A stretch of DNA of 64,000 nucleotides from Sophora flavescens. Lineage: Eukaryota > Streptophyta > Magnoliopsida > Fabales > Fabaceae. Location of the stretch: the NCBI GenBank assembly GCA_030762895.1, contig CM061064.1, positions 235,878,586 through 235,942,585 of the forward strand, read 5' to 3'. Of the stretch, positions 22,800 to 34,251 are shown one piece after another. Positions within the stretch are counted from its first letter, which is position 1, and every line of letters starts with the position of its first letter. Position numbers and translations under genes: made by a program. A model generated the notes under the pieces. The model had not been told where the DNA came from and ran no database searches. It worked only from the letters and a program-made list of their open reading frames with translations.

Positions 22800-24339
22800 A
22801 ATGCATGTTTAGATTATCTCTAATAAATAAAAACCTTTCTTTTGCGAGGGGTTTAGTGAAAATATCAGCCCATTGATTTTCAGTTTTAACAAACTTAATA
22901 TCAAAGTTGCCTTTCTGAACATAATCCCTAATGAAATGATGTTTGATTTCAATATGCTTAGCCTTAGAATGCTGAATTGGATTTTTAGTTAAGCATATAT
23001 CACTGGAATTATCACACCATACAGATATGTTATGTTCATAAATAGAGTAATCCTCAAGTTGATGTTTTACCCATAAGAGTTGAGAGCAGCAACTAGCAGC
23101 AGAGATGTATTCTGCTTCAGCAGTAGACAGGGCAATGGTTGTCTGCCTCTTGCTTGACCATGAGACTAAACTTGCTCCAATGAAGTGTCATCCTCCACTG
23201 GTTCTTTTTCTTTCTATTTTGTCTCCAGCAAAGTCAGCATCACAATATCCCACTAATCTGTATTCTTTTGATCTTAAATACAGCAAACCAAGATTAGTAG
23301 TTCCAAGCAAATATCTAAATATTCTTTTAACAGTCTTAAGATGAGATTCTCTAGGATCAGATTGGAATCTAGCACACATACAGACACTAAATTGAATGTC
23401 AAGTCTGCTTGAAGTTAAGTACAGTAGAGAGCCAATCATACCTCTGTAGACAATTTGATCTACCTTTTTACCTTCATCATCGTTGCTTAGTTTTGCATTG
23501 GGTTGCATAGGGGTTTTCATGAGATTTGCATTTTCCATTTTGTTTTTCTTGAGTATCTCCTTGGTATATTTTTGTTGATGAATGTAAATTCCATCACTTG
23601 TCTGCTTGATTTGTAATCCAAGGAAGAACTTCAATTCTCCCATCATGCTCATCTCAAATTCAGCTTGCATTAGACTTGAAAATTCCTTGGACAACTTTTT
23701 ATTAGTTGATCCAAAAATAACATCATCAACATATATTTGAACTATAATAAAGTTCTCTTTAGAGCATTTTTTGAACAGAGTAGTGTCTACTTGTCCTCTA
23801 GTAAAACCATTATGCATAAGAAAAGAACTGAGTCTATCATACCATGCTCTAGGTGCTTGTTTCAAACCATATAATGCCTTTTTAAGTTTGAAAACGTGAT
23901 CTGGTTTATCAGTATACTCAAAACCAGGGGGTTGCTTAACATACACTTCTTCTTCAATTATACCATTTAGAAAGTCACTTTTTACATCCATTTGAAACAG
24001 GGTAATTTGGTGTTATGCAGCATATGACATTAAAATGCGTATGGCTTCTATTCTAGCTACAGGTGCAAAGGTTTCAGTATAATCAATACCTTCTTGTTGG
24101 TTATAGCCTTGAGCTACTAACCTTGCCTTATTTCTGACAACTTTACCATCTTCATCTAATTTTTTTTCTGAAGACCCATCTTGTTCCAATAACTGACTTG
24201 TTTTTAGGCTTAGAGACAAGAGTCCAGACATCATTTCTGGTGAACTGGTTAAGTTCTTCTTGCATAGCAAGAATCCATCTTTCATCCTCAAGAGCTTTTT
24301 CAATGCGTTTAGGCTCCAAATCTGAAATAAAGGCCACAT
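22800..24339 (-). pseudogene. Copia reverse transcriptase / RNase H (broken)
   Basis: Reverse transcriptase motifs are present on the minus strand: DVKSDFLNG, QPPGFE, ALYGLKQAPRAWYDRL and the catalytic YVDD (near 23,730), followed by the RNase H start DADFAGD. The homologous frame continues below 23,188 with GASLVSW and EAEYISAA. Damage seen: a stop at the join of the fingers region (near 24,013), another stop at 23,188-23,190 in RNase H, and a frameshift in an A8 run at about 24,165 where the integrase-RT linker frame changes. The element copy is therefore not coding-competent. Confidence 0.9.
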
Positions 24340-25540
24340 TGCTTGATTCTGTTAATGTGGATCTGGTTCTTACTCCTTCAGAAGGATTTCCAATAATAAG
24401 ATCCTTAGGATGATGATTGTTGAACTTCCAATCCCTTTTGAGATCATCATAAAGATCTTGACTTGTCTGCTGACTCGTCTGTTCCACTTGTCTTTCAGCC
24501 TCAGGCACAAGTTCTGTTTTGGTTAGATCGGGTTGTTGACTTTCTGGCTTGTTTATATCAAGACCTGCAAGATCATCTACTAGATCTGATAGTTCTTTAT
24601 CAGTCTTTAAACCATCATTGAATTTAACATGAACATATTTTTCAATAATACAAGTTCTTGAATTGTATACTCTAAAATCCTTAAACTTTTCAGAATATCC
24701 TACGAAAATACCTTTATCTACCTTAGAATCAAACTTTCCAAGATTATCTCTGGTATTCAGAATAAAACATTCACATCCAAAAGCATGAAAATAAGATATG
24801 TTGGGGCTTTTTCCTTTCCATAATTCATAAGGAGTCCTTTTTAGAAATGGCCTAATAAGTATTCTGTTTTGTACATAACAAGCAATGTTTACAGCTTCTG
24901 CCCATAAGTACTTAGGGAGATTATTTTCATTGAGCATAGATCTAGCCATCTCTTGCAGAGATCTGTTCTTTCTCTCAACCACTCCATTTTGCTGTGGAGT
25001 TCTAGGTGCATAGAAATTGTGAGAGATTCCATTCTCCTCACAGAACTGTCTAAACAGCTCATTTTCAAATTCTCCCCCATGATCACTTCTAAGGGTAAAA
25101 ATACAGAAACCCTGCTCATTTTGTACTCTTTTGAAGAATACTGAGAAAGCCTTAAAAGACTCATCCTTGTGTGTTAGGAAGAGTACCCATGTGTATCTAG
25201 AATAGTCATCAACTATGACAAATCCATATTTTCTTCCAGTCAGGCTGGCAATACTAACTGGTCCAAACAGATCCATGTGTAACAACTGAAGAGGTCTAGA
25301 GGTTGATACTTGGTTTTTAGATTTGAAACTTGATTTTATCTTTTTACCTCTATGACATGCATCACACAAGATATCTTTCTTAAAGCTAATATCAGGCAAT
25401 CCTCTCACGAGATTATTCCTTTTTAATTCAGAAATTAGTTTCATACTAGCATGTCCTAGTTTCTTATGCCATAACCATCTCTCATCCTCTTTAGACATCA
25501 GACAGGTTACACTTTGATCTGAGAGATCAGACAGTTCAAT
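24152..25540 (-). pseudogene. Copia integrase
   Basis: A 448-codon open frame plus upstream residues. It starts with the GAG-pre-integrase zinc-binding region (WHKKLGHASMKL, CDACHRGK), followed by the catalytic core with the DDE residues in HMDLFGP, LRSDHGGEF and QNGVVERKN, and a C-terminal extension (GCECFILN, KGIFVGYS). The core is intact over its length, but the polyprotein around it is broken by the frameshift near 24,165 and by the stop between protease and integrase near 25,555. In copia elements this enzyme inserts the cDNA into the host chromosome. Confidence 0.9.
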
Positions 25541-25555
25541 CTTATAAAGATTTTG

Positions 25556-25906
25556 TTACCTTTTAGCTGAAAAGAGGGTTTTGCCACAACAGTCTTTAAC
25601 TATGCATACATCTTTGGTAAAGGAAACATCAAAACCACTATCACATAATTGACTTATGCTGAGCAGATTGTGTCTTAATCCTTTAACCATAAGAACATTA
25701 GATATAGAGGGAAGAGGGGGTTTACCATCAATAGTAACAATTCCTATAACTTTCCCTTTATGATTCCCTCCGAAGGCAACGTGTCCTCCTTTCTTAAGTT
25801 GGAGGTATAGGAACATAGACCTTTCTCCTGTCATATGACGCGAGCAGCCACTATCCAAGTACCAGCAGTGGTGTTTTCTTTGTCCTGTTGAGGACATCTG
25901 CAACAA
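25556..25906 (-). pseudogene. Copia aspartic protease
   Basis: The minus strand encodes WYLDSGCSRHMTG, the copia protease active-site motif with DSG, followed by the flap-side region (VAFGGNHKGKVIG) and the conserved LRHNLLSISQLCDSG. The frame stops at 25,556, just before the integrase N-terminus, whereas the copy at 44,840-45,628 reads through at the same place. The broken state is therefore specific to this copy. Confidence 0.9.
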
Positions 25907-26330
25907 AAATTATTTGATCTTTAGGTACCCATATTTTTCTGGGTCCTTTTCTGTTAGTTCTAGGAGTCTGTAAAGACTTCCTTCTCTTATTATGGATATA
26001 CTTAGACATAACATGCCCAGTTTTTCCACAGAAGTTACAAATAGGTGTCGATTTGGTTACAATTGACTTAACAGATACTGTAGGAGCTTTAGTTGATACT
26101 TTATGATGTGTCTGATGGACATATCCAATACCTTCTTTCTTAAGAGAGTGCTTCTGACTGCCAAGTAGCTTAGTCAGATTGTCTCTAAGATTAACAAATT
26201 TGGCAAGATCAGAAGTGAGCTCTTCCACTTTCTGTTGAATTTTTTCAACTTCTTCAGATGGTGATGTTTCACTTGAGATCTTAGCTTCATTATACTTTTC
26301 AGTCTTCAGCTCACTGTTCTCTTTAGCCAA
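25851..26330 (-). pseudogene. Copia gag C-terminal part
   Basis: 159 codons on the minus strand with a predicted coiled-coil stretch (SEEVEKIQQKVEELTSDLAKF) and a knuckle-like CNFCGKTGHVMSKY in which the fourth ligand of the CCHC pattern is Tyr rather than Cys. The upstream two-thirds of gag is missing because the element is cut at 26,388. The equivalent in the second copy is at 45,516-46,013. Confidence 0.75.
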
Positions 26331-26388
26331 CTTCTCGCACTCTTGAGATTTATGTTTATGCTCACTGGTGAGCTTTACATACTCTCTC

Positions 26389-26818
26389 TAGCCGTCACAT
26401 CACTATCAGCCTCTATCTTAGCAGAGAATAAGAGTACATATCCTTGAGCTCCCTCAACTAAGCACTTATGACAAGCAACAACAGAAACAATAGAACTGGG
26501 TACGGGAAAATCATTAGACATTGGTTGTATAGGAATGGAGATAGTTTTATCAGAGCAATTTATGACAGTATGATTTGCAGACAACCAATCCATACCAAGA
26601 ATGACATCTAACCCAATCATGGGTAAGCATATAAGATCAACAAAATAAGGTACACCTTGGTACACTAAGGGGCAGCTCAAGCAAGCAATAAAGGTAACAA
26701 GTTTATCATTTGCAGGAGTAGCTACACTCAAATCATATGGCAACTTAGAAACAGACAAAGATAGATTTTTCACACACTCTAAAGATATAAATGAATGAGT
26801 TGCTCCTGAATCAAACAA
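26389..26818 (-). pseudogene. Gypsy aspartic protease
   Basis: The minus-strand frame begins MFDSGATHSFIS, with the retropepsin motif DSGATHSFI typical of plant chromoviruses, followed by LGMDWL, the second conserved protease signature. It is truncated at the deletion junction at 26,389. The equivalent in copy 2 is 53,959-54,471, with a handful of substitutions between them. Confidence 0.9.
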
Positions 26819-26879
26819 TAGAGTAACTTTTCCCCTGTACGAGTTGAAGAAATTCAGCCTCCTTCGGATCTAAGCTGCC

Positions 26880-27149
26880 TCAGAATGATGGTGGGTTGTT
26901 ATTCTTGAATTCGGAAAGTCCCCACGTGCTAAGGGTCCTAGGTTGCCACCACTCCATTAGTGATTGGCCTCCATTCCCATTCAGTTGACGGAGAGTCTCC
27001 GCCCGTGCTTGCATGACTCTGGCTATACAATCCAAAGCTGGCGCAAGTGCAACATTCGTCCCTCGCCTATTAATCGCCATAAATCTGCTCACTACCAATG
27101 AAACACTGGGTTGATCAGGTCCAATATCCCAAAGAATAGCATGCAACAT
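26880..27149 (-). pseudogene. Gypsy gag N-terminal remnant
   Basis: An 89-codon frame following the primer site, ending in a stop right before the protease. A full gag of several hundred residues with a CCHC knuckle would be expected here. Only about 60 bp separate this stop from the protease, so most of gag has been deleted. Copy 2 (54,533-54,802) has the same deletion, so it predates the tandem duplication. Confidence 0.7.
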
Positions 27150-27221
27150 TTATAACTCTAACAAGCATCCTATGCGCCCAATTTTTGTTTCATAAAAGTC
27201 TCAATGCCACAGTCCGATTTA

Positions 27222-27243
27222 GAATCGAACTGCTCTGATACCA
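27222..27243 (-). other. Primer-binding site, initiator tRNA-Met type
   Basis: The minus strand reads TGGTATCAGAGCAGTTCGA, the classic plant initiator-Met primer site, four bases inside the LTR end (TTACA at 27,248). Confidence 0.9.
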
Positions 27244-27247
27244 TAAA

Positions 27248-29054
27248 TGTAACGCCCTTCGTTACATTAGTAACCCAAAACAAAATCAATGAAAAATCCT
27301 TTAAATAGTTTTAAATTAAACAAACTTGTCATAAAAATTTTGCGACTTAATCGGGTCTGAAAATACCTCATATTAATTAAAATAGATATAAAGTGTCCAA
27401 AGTAGTAAATAAATCCTTATATAAATAAAATGAATTGCCCCAAAACCCGGGCGTCTACTAAAATAACCCAACGTTGAAAATAAAATAAACATGCCTAACC
27501 ACAAATGGCTCCTTATTCAAAATAAAATACTAACAAGCTAGATACTAAATAAGAAAATTCGCTAGGTCTTCAATCCTCTTCAGTTCCAGTGATGTCGTCC
27601 TCGTGCTCTGAAAACAACACTTTTAATGAGATATAATCCCAGTGAGTAAAAATAATCGTTTGATAAAAGGTTCGCAAATAGTGTTGTTTTCAGCCGGCGC
27701 GGTAACCGGAAAAGCATTCATGGTACTCGCTAATTTTTAAAATAGTAGATATAGTAAACCTCCAAAATAATAAATATATATAAATAAAAATTAATGTCAA
27801 GCATTTAAAGTACAAACTCATAAGCTCAGCAACGGTCACATCTCATTGCATTTAATCACATTCACCATGCAAACTCTACACAATGCAATACAACTCCATG
27901 AACATGACTCGGTGATTCCCAGAATCACTTGACTTGACTCTTTGGTTCCCAGAACCGGTGTGAATCCCAGATCCACTAAGGTCTATGAGCTCATATCCAT
28001 GCAATGACGTCCCACTGCCTTCCCCATCCCAGATGGAGGTATCTAATATTCCATCCCAGATGTGAATATTTTAATAGATTGATATCCCATCCCAGATGGT
28101 GATATCTCTCATCCTATTCCCGGAATAGAATGTATACCGTCATCATTTCCCGAAAGGTGATGACCAAATCATATACACTATGCAATATGCCATCCCAGAT
28201 GACTACCAAATATTTTCTCAACCTCCATGCATCAATTACATAGTCACTATAACAGGATTTAAAACACAAACACAACCATAACATATAAGTCCTTAATATA
28301 ATTTATGCTTATTATAGTACATGTATTAACTAACAGGGGCGTGGCATATATGTATCAATAGAAATCTATTATCAAAATTGGAACAATCATAAATACATAA
28401 ATAATGAATCCATGAAAGAAACACATGATGCAGAAAAATATTATGCCACTGCAAGGTTACGCACAGTGCGAATTCAGGTATTTATATATCTATTTATTTT
28501 CTTTATTTCTATTATTTTATTGCCATCAAACATAAAAAGAATAACAAGAAAATTACACCCACTAAATCAATTCATCAAGTGACATGAAAATATTTCACAA
28601 TTCCAAATAAAAATCATGCACTCTAAAATCTTAATTTTTGTGATTAACAAATCTATATGACAAAGCTTCAAATTAATCGTACCATGAAAGTGTGAGAAAA
28701 AGAATATTTTTACTCACCTTTTGTAGACTTCCATTGTGCTCTAAAAATTACGTATGATAAGGATTTGCGCTTCCCTAAAAATTCCTCTCCCGTTTGGTGG
28801 CGTTCTTGGATCTGTGTACTGCTATGGTTGTACTGGCAAGGAACGGAATTGACGCGGCGCCCTTGATCCCTTCTTCTTTTCTCGTTGACCTCCTTTAAAT
28901 AGTATACATAGTGTCTTCGCAATGTGCATTAGGTTTGTTCCTTCTTTTTTTCTTTTTTTTTTCTTTTTATTTAGCCAAGGCTTGGGTGCTTGGGCTTAAC
29001 GCCCAAGTATCTTTTTATTTCATATATATATATATATATATGAAAAAAAAATCA
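27248..29054 (-). repeat. Gypsy 5' LTR (copy 1)
   Basis: The minus-strand LTR ends GGGCGTTACA at 27,248. It shares its end and general layout with the solo LTR at 18,277-20,144. A TATA-like stretch (tatactatttaaag, minus strand near 28,895-28,910) could be its promoter. The LTR 5' extremity is replaced by Cassandra from 29,055. The empty site of the copy-2 insertion (single TAAAG) is at 27,389-27,393. Confidence 0.85.
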
Positions 29055-29927
29055 TGTAACACCCGAGTGCCGACGAGGGCGGGCAGTGGTCGTCGGTGCA
29101 AGAAGGCACGGACAAGGAGCGGCTCCTGGCAGGCTTCTAGGTGGAGGGACACATGAATGAACCGATAACACACCCGAATGAGAGGGATCCTGAGACTGTA
29201 TAGGTATGGGACTATACAGTTGAGGAAGGCTTATATGAATTGATTGGTATTACCTATACTAACAAGATGCATCTTCTTTTCGGTAGCCCATCACTTAAGA
29301 ACTCCACAGTTAAGCGTGCTTGACTTGGAGCAATTTTGGGATGGGTGGTGACCTCCTGGGAAAGAAGTTTTCCCAGGAAGCGTGTGAGTGAGGACAAAGC
29401 ACGTTGAAAAGACCTGTGTTGGTTTGTGGGGACAGTCGTCAATCCATAAAGCAGCCAGGGATGTTTAAATGGTATCAGAGAGGCACCTCTCCCATTACGG
29501 TGTGGTTCGGGGACGATCAAGCGGAAGCTGGTGGGCATGTAACACCCGGGTGCCGATGAGGACGGGGAGTTGTCGCCGGTCCAAGAAGGCACGGACAAGG
29601 AGCGTTTCCTGGCAGGCTTCTAGGCGGAGGGACACATGAATGAACCGATAACACACCCGAATAAGAGGGATCCTGAGACTGTATAGGTATGGGACTATAC
29701 AGTTGAGGAAGGCTTATATGAATTGATTGGTATTACCTATACTAACAAGATGCATCTTCTTTTCGGTAGCCCATCACTTAAGAACTCCACAGTTAAGCGT
29801 GCTTGACTTGGAGCAATTATGGGATGGGTGACCTCCTGGGAAAAGAGTGAGGACAAAGCACGCTGAAAAGACCCGTGTTGGTTTGTGGGGACAGTCGTCA
29901 ATCCATAAAGCAGTCAGGGATGTTATA
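29055..29927 (+). mobile_element. Cassandra TRIM retrotransposon, copy 2
   Basis: LTRs 29,055-29,469 and 29,538-29,927 start TGTAACACCCG and end GGGATGTTTAAA or GGGATGTTATA. The primer site TGGTATCAGAG is at 29,470-29,480. 5S-like modules lie at about 29,243-29,361 and 29,726-29,842. The second LTR lacks about 20 bp just after the 5S module (cctcctgggaaaagagtgagg). It has no coding capacity. It shares its insertion site with Cassandra copy 3, so the pair comes from the segmental duplication and not from two insertions. No Cassandra target duplication is present; the right end coincides with the end of the host gypsy LTR. Confidence 0.93.
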
Positions 29928-30076
29928 GGTATCATGAGATATATTTATATTTATTTTTTTGTAATATGAATCCTTTTAAATTTTCAGCCGGTTGACCTAA
30001 GCATGGTTAAAAATGCATGTTGGTGTATCTAGATTTTGGAGTGAATTATGTATTAATTTTATATCTCTTGATTATT
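29928..30076 (+). other. Right flank of the gypsy element (copy 1)
   Basis: Matches 63,458-63,606 almost base for base. It begins with GGTAT, the worn copy of the 5-bp target duplication GGTGT kept in copy 2. No gene is seen. Confidence 0.7.
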
Positions 30077-30310
30077 CACTACAGCATTTTGTACTTTAGG
30101 CAACACTATTCTTACCAACGCTTGAAAAACTGTTCCTAAAACATAGAATGAGCAACAGTTTTGTTGTTGTACTCAATAATTTATATATTTTGTATATTTT
30201 TTAAAAGAACATTACAAAACTGTAGCTTATCTATGTTAGGCAACGATTTTAAAAACGTGGATGGATCAGAGACAATGGTATTACACTGTGGACACTATTA
30301 ACAACTGTTT
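30077..30310 (+). repeat. CACTA left terminal and subterminal region
   Basis: Terminal inverted repeat at 30,077-30,105, followed by scattered worn copies of the ggcaac / cgttgcc motif (ttaggcaacac, taggcaacgatttt). There are fewer of them here than at the right end. Confidence 0.75.
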
Positions 30311-33101
30311 TTCTAATAATTAAAATTAAAATTAAAATTAAAATTAAAAATAAAAATAAAAATGACGCCAAATATATATTTCTCGCGCGCTGCAATTCCC
30401 TCGTTCTTTTTCGTAAGAGGCAGAGACCAACTCAACCTCTGCCCTCAAACGAAAACCCCTCAAATTGAATCAGAGAGCTAGGGTTTTGATTTGATTGACC
30501 AAGGTAACCACCCTTCTCTTGCAATTCCATCTATGTTTTCTCTTTCATTCTCTTTCTCGCTTGATTTGCTTCTCATACTTACTCTCCATTCTTCTTCTTT
30601 TGGAGATTTTTGTTTTCTGCAACATTCCTCAGCGTTGAAAGAGAGATTGGAAGAGAAGGTTCAGAGTGCCCCGTAAGAAGGTTCTTCCCATTCCCTGTTT
30701 CGTTTCATGCTCTCTCGCACTCTCTCGTAACTCTGTCAGGTATGAGCTTGAGCGTTTGGCTCTAGTTTTTCTTCGTTGATCAGTTTTTTATTTTCGTTCC
30801 TTTGTCATCTATCTACTGATTGACCAATCCAACAAGAGGAAGGTCTGAAATTCTGGTTTTTGGGTACTCTGTTGAGTCCGAAAAATTCTAGTTTGGGAGT
30901 GTTCTGCTCGACGTCCGAAAAACTCTGGGTAGGGGTATGCCTCTTTCTCCTCTAGTTTAAGAAACAAAGGAGAAAGAGGGAGCGATCTGAATTTCTCTCT
31001 CAAAGTGTAACATCAATTAGAGATTAGAAATCATCCTCAATCCATTGTAGTCTCTTTTTGGTAATTCTATTTGATTATGTTTTGTACTGAGAAATATGAA
31101 ATGAAATGTAAAATCACAGCCTTCATTATGTTTTACCTGAATATATTCATATATTTGAATGGCTATAATGTTGTCTAATAATATTTTAATATGTTTATTT
31201 TGATGGAGTACTAACTGTTTGATGAAATGTGTGAATTGAACTTTTATATCATGGCTGTGGAAGCTTAGTTTTATTCTTTGGTTGGTCTGTGGATGTTAAG
31301 AACTGAATTTACTTTTATCTTTTCCAATCTTATGCTTTCTAAGAAGATGACTTAGAAATCTCATTTTAGTTGTTGTGACCCCTTATATCTATTTCTCTCA
31401 CCCCATTCCTTACATCCATCTCTATGCATCTTTTAACTATAGTGACATGGAATATTGCAATGGCTTCATCATTCTGTAAAAATGTACGAAGTTTCTAATT
31501 TTGGATGACATTTGCTGCTGCTCTAACTTCCTGGTGTCTGCATTAAGTTCCTAAATCCTTGATATGTATATGTTCTACTAACAAATCCATGGATGGAAAA
31601 GAAAGCATCATACCCTGGTCAATACTTTAAATTATCTCTAAATGATTAGCATTGTCTGGAGCTATTCAGTGTCAAAATTTTAAGAAATAAAATGGGAATT
31701 AAGAATAATGCAGAAACATGTTAGTAGTCACATAATGGAACATTTGAGCTATATGAAACTGAAAGTTGTTATGGTAGAGATGTCTCTAAATCCATCACCC
31801 GATCTGACTGGATAGGATTAAATTAACAATATTTTCTTAATCCTACAGCTTTTGAAACTTAGAACTAGCAGTTAAAGATGGTTTGCTTGGAAAACATTGT
31901 AGCTAGTTTATTCAGGTGCTTTCTTGTGAGCTTGGGATTTGCTTCCAATGTAGCAGCTTCATTATGTGGTTTGTATGGGCTGAAGACAGCAAAGATATTG
32001 TTTTTATCTACTTTCAGGGAAAAACTGATCCAATAATTGTCATCACTTCTTAGTAAAATAAATATTTGTCTGCTCAAGCCACAATCATAAGCTACTTGAG
32101 AATGACTGAATTGGATTGGGTAAGCTGTCGGAGAGTCTTGATAGGAATGCTTGGCAAATTGATTAGCATACTTCAGGTTTATGTGCAATGAGATAGAGGA
32201 AACCAATCAGCCACCATTGTTTACATTATTAATTTCAGGCCAAAACTCCTTCTCTATCACTTCCAGTGTTTTTTTTTTACAAAATGCAAGGCCTGTTTAT
32301 TTGTGTTTCAATGTCTGGACAACATACATATATTCATGTTTAGACAGTTTTTTTCTTCCATCTTGGGTGTCATTGAAGTGTTTTAATTGTTTAACATGAT
32401 TTGCTTGTTGATTCTAGTTGCTTTAGTTAGCCTGGGTTATTTTTGCTGCCATTCTATATAGGATATAGATATTAGATACACATCAGGCCTATGTTTTTGA
32501 AATAATCTGTTTTTCTTGATTGTATTGCTTTTCTGGCTATGGCACATCTTGTGCTGCTAGTCAGTTATTTCTAATAAATTTCATTTGGCTTTCCAAAAAC
32601 AAAAGTTCTACCAGTTTAGGGAACATATATAGAATTGAGTAAAAGCATTTGATTGCATAACAAAGCCACAATTATTGCATATATAGAACATATATGACTT
32701 CATTCCACTTAATTTTAGATATGCGTTAGATACCGATACAGCTCATTTTACTTCAAGTGTCTGTGCTTTACTGTTGCTTTGTATTACATACTTGGTTCAA
32801 GGTGGCTTTTTTAACCAAGACCCCATCATTTAGACCTGGGAAAATCCCCCCAAAAACCAGAATTACTTAGGGTATGCACGTTTCTAGCATGACTAACAAT
32901 ATCTGCTTTATCAATGTACAAAACAATCTCCTTCATTAATAATGTTACACTCATATACACAACAATGAAAATATAAGAAAAGCACCACAAAGAAAAAAAG
33001 GACAATGGCATTTCTAGTCACAGCAAATAAACAAAGGAAAAGGAATAAAATTGCTTGAATAACTACTGGTTTCTATTTCATCATCATTTGCTATATCATC
33101 C

Positions 33102-33407
33102 CTAAGCATCCAATTTAGCAGATTCTGGAGTAACAAATCTGACCATCTTCCCTGCTTCTCTGCTTATCCTACGCTCCTCCTCTAACGCCTTCTTCAGCTT
33201 GTTCTCTTGTTCCATAACCTTAAACGTGCTACAAGCTTTCAGTATTGCATCCTTCTTTTCCTGTTCTCCGTGATTTGAATTTGAGGTTGAAACCAAAATT
33301 TCATTGCTCTTTGCAAGGCCCTTCTTGGAGTTGAAGCAAAAACATGATCTAATCATCTTTGCAATTTGATTCAAATCAGTCAATATGGATATATATAAAG
33401 AAACCAA
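33102..33407 (-). CDS. Small unknown ORF inside CACTA, opposite strand
   Basis: 101 codons, or 84 from the internal Met at MIRSCFCFNS. The C-terminal half is a charged helix (EQENKLKKALEEERRISREAGK) that could form a coiled coil, followed by MVRFVTPESAKLDA. Not a transposase. It lies opposite to and upstream of the transposase genes, so it may be a captured host gene fragment or a chance frame. I do not recognise a family. Confidence 0.3.
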   Translation of the reverse strand: MVSLYISILTDLNQIAKMIRSCFCFNSKKGLAKSNEILVSTSNSNHGEQEKKDAILKACSTFKVMEQENKLKKALEEERRISREAGKMVRFVTPESAKLDA

Positions 33408-34184
33408 CCAATTATTTTTTACTTTGTCTAAAGACTATAAAGATTGATTTCTGGTATGATTTTTATTTGCAACTTTGTAAGTTACAGAATCACTTCTTTT
33501 TATACCCTTTAATAATATGGCAGCTAATGGCATGGTCAAATCAGTATCGATTATCCTAACTTAGCCATATGTGTTCAAAGTGTACACTTGTCCCTGAACG
33601 TGTTTTCAGCTTGGCATAATTTTGATTGTAGCTAAATTCCCTAAATATAGATCATGCAAGCTGCATAATTTTGACTGTTACATTAGTTGTACATTTAGTA
33701 CATGGACCTATCACCTATAGTAGTCTGATAGATATAATAAACAAAATAGAAAAATAAAAATAAAAATATAGGACATGGCACCATCACCATCTAGGCATAG
33801 ATGTTTCTATTCATAGACAGTGGGGAATTTCCCTGGAACAGATTAATGAAGCTGATAGACAAGTCCAACACAACTCTTCTCATGGACACAGTCAACGGAA
33901 GAATATTCTTCCGTTTACATCACAAAGCAACAGTAAAGCACAGACACTTGTATGACTAAAACGTTTAGCAAACAATTTCTTCAGTGAAACACCTTTGTTC
34001 TCCTTCTTCTCCATGCTCAAAGATATAATAAAGTCTAAAATTATTGACTTTGAAAGAATCTATTGATATGCTTCTTAAAAGTATAGAAAAAAGAGTGAAG
34101 GTACCATAAGTTAAAAAAAATAAATAACTTTTGATTGGTTATTATTTATCATCAATCATCAAATGTAAACTGTTTTGGTTGCAG

Positions 34185-34251
34185 GTAGCTAGCGGTTATG
34201 GTGTGACAGCTCTCTCTTACAAGAAGATTGGGCCATTACTTGCTTCTGGAA
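34185..34251 (+). other. Exon-like segment inside CACTA
   Basis: 67 nt, preceded by a pyrimidine-rich ttttggttgcag acceptor and followed by a gtaagt donor. Open in the frame that reads GYGVTALSYKKIGPLLASG. It is unlike CACTA transposase and could be a captured host exon. Host gene not identified. Confidence 0.35.

Larger units (their letters stand above)
20370..26388 (-). mobile_element. Ty1/copia retrotransposon, 3' part (copy 1)
   Basis: On the minus strand, in order: end of gag, protease, integrase, reverse transcriptase/RNase H, polypurine tract (agagggagat region at 22,384-22,400), and 3' LTR. The element is cut within gag at 26,388, where it joins a gypsy protease sequence at the shared short motif ctctctag. 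The domain order PR-INT-RT-RH identifies copia. The long LTR (2.0 kb) and motif flavour suggest the SIRE/Maximus group, but this is tentative. The same element's 5' half survives at 44,840-49,499. Confidence 0.9.
26389..29054 (-). mobile_element. Tekay/Del-like gypsy element, 5' part (copy 1)
   Basis: Minus strand: 5' LTR (27,248-29,054, continuing to 29,927 with a Cassandra at its far end), primer site, short gag N-terminus and aspartic protease, cut at 26,389 by the junction with copia gag. It is very similar throughout to 54,042-55,046 plus 60,901-62,566. It is the copy-1 counterpart in the tandem duplication and lacks the reverse transcriptase, integrase and 3' LTR present in copy 2. Confidence 0.88.

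Noticed and set aside
29254..29598. ORFs of 70-114 codons over the 5S-like elements (also 11,092-11,570, 62,766-63,107, 63,246-63,431)
   Set aside because: They are shadows of Cassandra LTRs, which are non-coding and carry 5S-like sequence.
30491..30676. 61-codon ORF near the CACTA left end
   Set aside because: Looks like a leader region with a splice donor just before the frame; no recognised protein and no partner exon.
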